64,000 nt of DNA from Salvelinus alpinus (taxonomy: Eukaryota; Chordata; Actinopteri; Salmoniformes; Salmonidae), in contig NC_092099.1 of the NCBI RefSeq assembly GCF_045679555.1, positions 12,786,076 to 12,850,075 on the forward strand, read 5' to 3'. This document shows positions 57,590 to 64,000 of the stretch, one piece after another. Every line of letters begins with the position of its first letter. The stretch's first letter is position 1. The notes beneath the pieces are model-generated. The model was not told the DNA's origin, searched no databases, and saw only the letters and a list, made by a program, of their open reading frames with translations. Position numbers and translations under genes: made by a program.

Positions 57590-57645
57590 GTACCGACCTG
57601 TCATTCAGGGCAGGTGGGGCAGAGCCCTGAATGACAGGTCGGTAC
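57590..57645. repeat. Perfect 22-bp inverted repeat with 12-nt loop
   Basis: GTACCGACCTGTCATTCAGG + GC (57590-57611) is exactly complementary to 57624-57645, and the loop is AGGTGGGGCAGA. It is not part of the hairpin family seen elsewhere. AATAAA follows at about 57657. Confidence 0.9.
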
Positions 57646-58299
57646 TGTTTGCCTTTAATAAATGGACAAAAGAAGCAACCAAAGATCTACGTTTGTTTTC
57701 CACTGGTTCATGAACATTTGGTATCCCACCTGTTGGTTGTCAGGAACTTTTGACTAGGTTTGCATTAGCGGATGCCAAGTGTCATGAAAAGATTGTTTTA
57801 AAGTTGCACATAAAAAATCGTTTATAATAGGTGTTTTGATTTGCTTTCAGACCGGTCACTCCCATCTTGAAAATACTAAGAAATATAGTGGACTAGAGAG
57901 TTTTCTTTGAATGTTATTAGTTTGTGCCTCACGGTGTCGCCATACACCTGACTATAACGGGTACAATGAGCAAAGCCATAACCACATTTGATTTACTTGA
58001 AATTAAATCATCACTCAACGAAGGACTCATCCAGTAATCCTCGTTTAACAAATAATTCTACACTACGTCACCACATCAGATACATGTAATATAATGTCAT
58101 ATAGATCAATTTCATCGTAAACACAATACAAAAATATAAGTCGTTTTCTTCCCATCATCAATGTGCATCGTCACTACTGTAGTTTGATTAAATAAGAGCA
58201 TGCACATGAGGCATACACTGCACATAGGGTTAAAATTGCTTGGTTACAAGTCCGGTGCTGTTGATGCGCAGTTGCGTACCCGACCAGCTCTAAATGACC
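57646..58299. other. Intergenic sequence, nothing recognised
   Basis: AT-rich; no frames with family resemblance. Confidence 0.4.
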
Positions 58300-58425
58300 T
58301 CATGGAGTAGCCTACTAGTCTAGAGAGGGAGGAGCTCGCGCCCTACCTTTGGTCCATCAAGGGATTCATGTGGAGATAAGCTGTCGGAAAACTTTTTCTA
58401 CTTGGATATCCATGACATTTACCAG
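58300..58425 (+). promoter_or_regulatory. Possible promoter or 5' non-coding exon of a downstream gene
   Basis: GC-richer sequence (GGGAGGAGCTCGCGCCCTAC) is followed by ATTTACCAG|GTAAATATT, a strong donor at 58424/58425. No TATA box and no conserved frame are seen. The call rests on composition and donor alone; if real, the gene continues beyond the window. Confidence 0.3.
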
Positions 58426-59741
58426 GTAAATATTGGACTTTTAAGTTCAGTGTTTTCGTCTTTATTCAAATATCAAGTACAGCTTGGACTGTGTTTAGTT
58501 AGTTTTGAGGAGAAAGTAGCATAACTAGCTATATGGAGAGCTTTTCTTCGGCTGTCTAACGTTACTAGCTGACGTTAGTGAAGGAAGAGCTAGCAAGGAG
58601 AATATGTTGGGACATGTCTCAGACTGGAAGCGCTGTGAGTTCACATTGAAGAGAGAAACAGAACGTTAAATAAAGGTCTACTATTATACGGGAAGAAGTG
58701 TGTTTATTATAGTGAGCGATATGGCCTCACTTTAAATACATGATTGTTGAGCAAAGGGCTCTTGTGAAGTGCCTTTGACAGCTTGAGCTTCTCCGCAAGC
58801 TGTCAAGTCTTAGAAAAAATCTTCTTTAGACATTTCTATTGAGTCCAACCATAACTGAAACTTCTGAAAAGTTCTAAAACTAGATGTGCAACGTGTCAGG
58901 TTTTGTCGCTGTTATCAATCAGTCCACTCAGAACTTTGACTACCTAAATCATTTTGGCCTTATTTGATCTTAGTCGCACACTTAAACTGCCGCACATTGA
59001 AACTGCCGCACATTGGTGTGCTTAGGAAATGTGTAAAATGTCAGCAATGCATCCCTACGAGAAACTAAAAAAACACTTGTTGACTTTGCTACTATAACAT
59101 GGTAATGCCATAGTAACACCTTAGTTACACACCACGAAAACATTTGGCCAGACACCAATTAATTTAAGTACAGTATAGGCAAGTTATATTTTTTCAGGGT
59201 AGCTAGAACACCAAACACTGTGTAGAATAACGGTTAACCCCATTTTCAGCCTTATCCTCAAAGCCTTTCTTCCATTTTACCATACTGTTCTTGTGTTGTT
59301 ACCCCTCTATAACAAAACAAAGTAGTCCTATGTGGTGTATTACCCTGAAACAAGATACTCAAATTGTATCAATGTCACTGAGAAACTAACTTGTTACTAT
59401 ACTATTACCAATGTTATTGCACTTTATTCTGTACTGTAATGTAAAGTGCTAAAAATTATATCCTGTCCTTAGTGGATCCGATTTGTTTTATTATTACATA
59501 GTAATGTGGTCTTGTTGATGCTTGAACTGTATTCTTAGATGAGATGTGGTGGTTTTGAAATCAAGACCTAAGCCATATGCAGTAATCTTGCTCACCCACA
59601 TGGGTTTGAGTCATGTTGAAGTAAGGTCGTGGTCATGTTGAAGTAAGGTCGTGTCTACACTTGACACTTACATGCGACTTCTGCTATCAGAATACGAAAA
59701 TTGCATTGAAAAGACGGGTCTAGACACACAAAAGTCACTTT
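58426..59741. other. Non-coding sequence, nothing recognised
   Basis: The only small feature is a direct duplication of CATGTTGAAGTAAGGTCGTG (two copies, about 59611-59652). Confidence 0.45.
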
Positions 59742-59743
59742 GT

Positions 59744-59745
<2 letters not shown>

Positions 59746-59787
<42 letters not shown>
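59746..59787. repeat. (TC)n microsatellite
   Basis: About 21 TC units. Confidence 0.95.
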
Positions 59788-59788
<1 letters not shown>

Positions 59789-59967
59789 CGCACCTGCTGT
59801 CTCTAACTCTGAATGCTCGGCTATGAAAAGCCAACTTACATTTACTCCTGAGGTGCTGACCTGTTGCACACTCTACAACAACTGTGATTATTATTTTACC
59901 CTGCTGGTCATTTATGAACGTTTGAACATCTTGAAGAACGATCTGGCCTTAATTAATGGCCATGTAC

Positions 59968-60185
59968 ACTTATAATATCCACCCGACACAGCCAGAGGAG
60001 GACTGGCCACCCCTCAGAGCCTGGTTCCTCTCTAGGTTTATTCCTAGGCTCCTTCTTTTCTAGGGAGTTTTCCTAGTCACCATCTGGATTGCTTGATGTT
60101 TGTGGTTTTAGGCAGGGTTTCGGTATAAGCACTTTGTGACATCTGTTGATGTAAAAAGGGCTTTATAAATACATTTGATTTGAAT
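59968..60185 (+). repeat. LINE-type 3' end repeat, copy 1
   Basis: ATATCCACCCGACACAGCCA, GAGGACTGGCCACCCCTCAG, CACTTTGTGACATCTGTTGA and GGGCTTTATAAATACATTTG match a dispersed fish retroposon tail. Copy 2 is at 60820-61042 in the same orientation. Confidence 0.75.
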
Positions 60186-60819
60186 TGGTCTGATTGTGTT
60201 CAGATCTGGCTGACCACTTCAGGTGGTCAGGGATGCATTGTGTGTGGATTTATCCTCATTCTGGGCGCAATCAAGCTACCGAAAGCGCATACAGTGGGCG
60301 ACGTCATCAGCACTCCTCCCACAAGTCTCTAGAAAACTTGTGTTTTGGGACCGAGAGGCACCTTTTCATTATAACGTTGGAAGAAATACATTCCTAGAGT
60401 GTGAGGAATGTGTTTGCTGGCCTCGTAAATGCTAGCAGCTAGCTAATATTTAGAAAACATATTTTCTGTGTGGCTAGAGTTATGCTAACCTGTTTGCGAT
60501 CCCTTTAGCGTTGCTTGCTAGTTTGTTGGCTAGCTACAGAGGTTAGCTGGATAGTTAGCTACAGTAGTAAGCTACAAAGGTTAGCTACAGTAGTTAGCTG
60601 CTGCCGTCAGTTGTTGTTGTGTCATTTTCATATTTTGCCTATTCCACCATTTGTAGAATGCATACTGGCATTTAAATATAGTGCGGGAAAAGGGAATCCG
60701 GACACACTGTGGACACGGTAAACACATGTAGGTGTAGATGCATGATGCGTTTGGAATTCCATGATCAGAACTCTACGATCAGAAAACTAAAACGGCATGA
60801 TTTGTCAAGTCATGGACTC

Positions 60820-61042
60820 TTATAGTCTCCACCCAGCACAGCCAGAAGAGGACTGGTCACCCCTCAGAGCTCTAGCTTTCTTCCTAGGTTCCTGCCTTTC
60901 TAGGAAGTTTTTCCTAGCCACCGTGCTTCTACATCTGCATTGCTTGCTGTTTGAGGTTTTAGGCTGGGTTTCTGTATAAGCACTTAGTGACATGTGCTGA
61001 TGTTAAAGGGGCTATGGGGCTTTATACATACATTTGATTTGC
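60820..61042 (+). repeat. LINE-type 3' end repeat, copy 2
   Basis: AGTCTCCACCCAGCACAGCC, GAGGACTGGTCACCCCTCAG, CACTTAGTGACATGTGCTGA and GGGCTTTATACATACATTTG. It diverges from copy 1 by roughly a tenth to a fifth of positions by eye. Confidence 0.75.
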
Positions 61043-61084
61043 TTTAGACACGGCCTAAGTTTGTTTTGTGCTTACATAAGACGC

Positions 61085-61260
61085 TTACTTGCTTGTTGGA
61101 ACACATGTTGACCTCAGATGCTTTAACACCCCCTAGTGTCGATGTCCGCGCCTCTATGATTAGCATAATAAAAAAATCCCCATCAAAATCTGTCAATTTA
61201 AGCTAGAGATATCAGATTTTTGTATGGGCTGCGTCTCAATCCACCACATCCACCGGTGTA
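61085..61260. repeat. Interspersed repeat, inverted copy of 55640-55895
   Basis: CATGTTGACCTCAGATGC, GATTAGCATAATAAAAAAAT, ATCAAAATCTGTCAATTTAA and TGCGTCTCAATCCACCACAT. Confidence 0.65.
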
Positions 61261-61335
61261 ACCCAGTGTTTCTATGGGCTAAGACAGTAAGGCCAAATTC
61301 AATGTTTCATCAAATACATTTTTGTGATACCTTAA

Positions 61336-62777
61336 TAACTTCTTGAGAATACAGGGGGTGCTATTTTCCCATTAGCATAATTTGCTCTACAGATTAAACT
61401 GCCTCTTATTCAATTATTGCTCTTACTATATGCATATAAATAATACCATTGGAAAGAAAACAATCTCTAGTTTCTAAAACCGTTTCAATTTTGTCTCTGA
61501 GTGATACAGAAGTCATTTGACAGCACTTTCCATGACCAAGAAGAAAAAAGCAAGATGTGTATGCCAGCTTCAACGCTCTGCCTATATATGGTCGTGCCCC
61601 CTATGACCCGAAACACACCTCATTGGCCTTCCTCTGGGTGTCAAGAGGACGTCAGAGGAAAAATATCTTGTTTATCTGGGACTGACGTGAAATGAGAGCT
61701 AATTCTTTGGCGTGACCGACAACTTCCGGTTGTCTAAATCGTGCGACTTGTAGCTGCGATTGTCTTCTGTTGTGCGGCCATTATGGATGAAAACTATCTC
61801 CGTCTCGAAGTTTGTTTGATACATGTGACCAGATCATCGTAATGTATGTTTTTTCAATATAGTTTAATCAGATTATTTGAATTTTTTCGGGAGTTTTGTG
61901 GTGTTCCGTTGTCTGAATTTATTTACGTTTGAGAGATCCGTGCCACTCGACCAGTACCTGTGCTAAATGGAGTGGGAAAGGAACAATTCTGAACGGAACC
62001 AACGACTCATCTTGACAAAGGACACTTTGATCAACATTCTGATGAAAGATCAGCCATAGTAAGACCCAATTTACGATGTTATATCATATCTGTTGTGCAT
62101 GTGAACTGGCCGTGGGCGCCTAGCCGAATCTGCCTGGTATAGCTATGCTAATTTAGCGCTACATTTTGTTTTCGTTATAAAACATTTAATAAATCTGAAA
62201 TATTGTTTGGATTCACCAGATGTTGGGCTTTCAATATCTGTACGCTGTGTATTTTTCTGAAATGTTTTAAGATGAGTAATTCGTTATATGACGTTGGTCT
62301 CTGTAATTGTTCTGGCTAGGTCAGCACTATTTCAGATTGCAGCTGCAATGTAGAACTGTGATTTATACCTGAAAAATGCACATTTTTCCCAAAAAAAACT
62401 ATGCTATACCATAAATATGTTATCAGACTGTCATCTTATGAAGTTGTTTCTTGGTTAGTGGCTATATATATTTTTATTTAGTCGAATTAGTGATAGCTAC
62501 TGACGCAGGAAAAAGCTGTTGGGAGTAAAAAAATCGTGTCCTTTGCTAACGTGGTTAGCTAATAGATTTACATATTGTGTCTTCCCTGTAAAACATTTTA
62601 AAAATCTGAAATGGTGGCTTTATTCACAAGACCTGTATCTTTCATCTGGTGTCTTGGACTTGTGATTTAATGATATTTAGATGCTACAAGTTACTTGTGA
62701 CGCTATGCTAGCTATGCTACTCAGTGGTGGGGGGGGGGGGGTGCTACCGGATCAGGGTTGGTGACTCGTGAGAAGTT
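61336..62777. mobile_element. Candidate DNA transposon with TTAA flanks
   Basis: TTAA (61332-61335) precedes TAACTTCTTGAGAATACAGG, and CTCGTGAGAAGTT precedes TTAA (62778-62781). The ends are imperfect inverted repeats (AACTTCTTGAG / AACTTCTCACGAG). The 1.44-kb interior has no transposase frame and includes a G run of about 14 at 62728-62741. TTAA flanks suggest piggyBac-type mobility, but this is inference. Confidence 0.45.
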
Positions 62778-62781
62778 TTAA

Positions 62782-64000
62782 GGGGTCCTAAAATTCCAAA
62801 TCAAATAGCAAAGTGATCCTTGCTATGACCATCTTAAAACAATTCCATATGTTAGCTTAGTAGAACCCCCCTCCCCTGGCTTAGACTCTAAAGGATTAAA
62901 ACAAGTTACTGTAGTTCTTTCTAAAAAGTTCTTCATGCTGAAATGTCAGTTTCCATTTAGATCAACAGGGGCAGATGAAGTTGATGAACCTAGCATGTCC
63001 TCACTGAACTGTGTGGTGCTACCTGGAAAGGACCTCGAGTCTGACACAAAAAGTTCAGAATAATTGAAACCAACAATTTTTGTTGTTACCTACTCAGTCA
63101 CAGTCAGCTGTCAGTTGACTCTACATATGATACAAGATAAGGTGAATAACCGATGATAAAAATTAGCCCAGTTTTAACTTTATAGGACAATTTCCTCTAC
63201 AGTTTGTAGGACAATTTCAAACTTGTCTCTTCTCTATCAAACATTTCTACATTCATAACCTTTACAGAATTAGTCTATTATCCATTTCTCAATCATGAAA
63301 TATATGCTTAAATAGATTTTCAGCTCCACAATATGCAAGGTAGAGCTAACTGTGCAGCTGACAGGTGCTTGCTTGTGATGACTGGACTGAAGTGTGAACT
63401 GTCATAATAGTTTATCTGAAGAAAAAATATTTTATCATGCATTTGTGAAGTTATGTAGGCTAGCCTTTGAAGTGCCAACAAGGTCTGTAGTCACAGCAGA
63501 GAACCTGGTTCCCATGGTTCATAGCCAGTTGGCCAATAATAGGTGCTTGCACCAAGGAGACAATGTTGGGGCTGAGGAGTCAATGGAGCCACTGACCAGA
63601 GAGTGTTCAGGGGGCTTTGAATCAGTGTCCAAACAGCATCCACACTGTGGCACATTATTCAAGTAATAAGGAATGGTATTGAATGTCTACTGACTTGAAG
63701 AGTTTAATTAATATAATAATGTATGGCATTTAGCAGATGCTTTTCTCCAAAGTGACTTACAGTCATGCATAGAAATGTGTACACCAGAATTGTTTTGTGT
63801 GGCAAAGACTGTAAAGTGTGTGGAGTTTGCAGAGCTCTCTGTGTCAGTTTTTGTTTTGTAAAATGAAATGTTATTGGAAGGATTCTGCTCTAATCTGGTT
63901 GTGTGCTAATGTCTATTGGGTTGACACCAATAACAAATGTGGCTGAAGGAGGTCAGTCCACCCTCCAGAGGCAAGAAGTTAGGTGGGATGGAGTGTTTGT
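62782..64000. other. Non-coding sequence with an L2 tail fragment
   Basis: No gene is recognised. GCATTTAGCAGATGCTTTTC, TCCAAAGTGACTTACAGTCA (63726-63765) is an L2-type LINE 3' fragment. The 90-codon frame at 63394 lacks any family resemblance. Confidence 0.5.

Noticed and set aside
63394-63666. 90-residue protein near the right edge
   Set aside because: No family motif, no splice or promoter support, and average composition for non-coding DNA.

Overview
The window comes from a ray-finned fish nuclear genome, most likely a salmonid. The evidence is intron-split vertebrate genes with GT-AG junctions, long CA/GT and TC microsatellites, and a dense load of fish-type transposons: several Tc1 families, hAT elements, APE-type LINEs, tRNA-derived SINEs and many palindromic MITE-like elements resembling repeats I recall from salmonid introns. 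There is no prokaryotic, phage or plasmid content.

About 43 kb (1202-44673) holds the 3' two thirds of ctnnd2, the delta-catenin/NPRAP gene, on the + strand. Fifteen coding exons are visible. They are phase-compatible from one to the next and have no internal stop. Together they give about 807 residues: the segment before the armadillo domain, the armadillo repeats with their basic insert, and the tail ending in the PDZ ligand DSWV. The first third of the protein lies upstream of position 1. The 3' UTR runs to about 45.4 kb. A second + strand gene follows about 1 kb later: dap (death-associated protein 1), with four coding exons (46463-50759, 118 aa) behind a TATA box. The ctnnd2-dap order and orientation match what I recall of human 5p15.2. 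From 51.2 to 64 kb I recognise no protein-coding exon, only repeats, plus one candidate promoter/non-coding exon near 58.3 kb.

The introns are built mostly from repeats. Intron 1202/14108 carries a Tc1 copy split by a hAT element, a degenerate sense-strand LINE, an antisense LINE tail and a 48-bp minisatellite. Intron 15930-20014 carries a 1.8-kb telomere-like minisatellite inside a palindromic element that is broken by an antisense LINE fragment. Intron 20229-31758 carries a triple nest: a Tc1 copy inside an antisense LINE inside a hairpin element. The intron at 36507-39301 has a 24-bp minisatellite and a hAT element nested in a Tc1/mariner-like element. The intron at 42122-44418 has a 1.7-kb hAT-like element containing two SINE-like segments. 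At least 18 copies of one roughly 100-bp hairpin element are scattered over the gene.

The most unusual feature is at 40667-40928. The 3' end of one ctnnd2 intron and the first bases of the next exon are tandemly repeated, giving six identical splice acceptors 44 bp apart. Other points worth checking are a CAGCAGCAG acceptor at the last exon, a 22-bp perfect hairpin at 57.6 kb, and a Tc1 transposase broken only by one nonsense codon.
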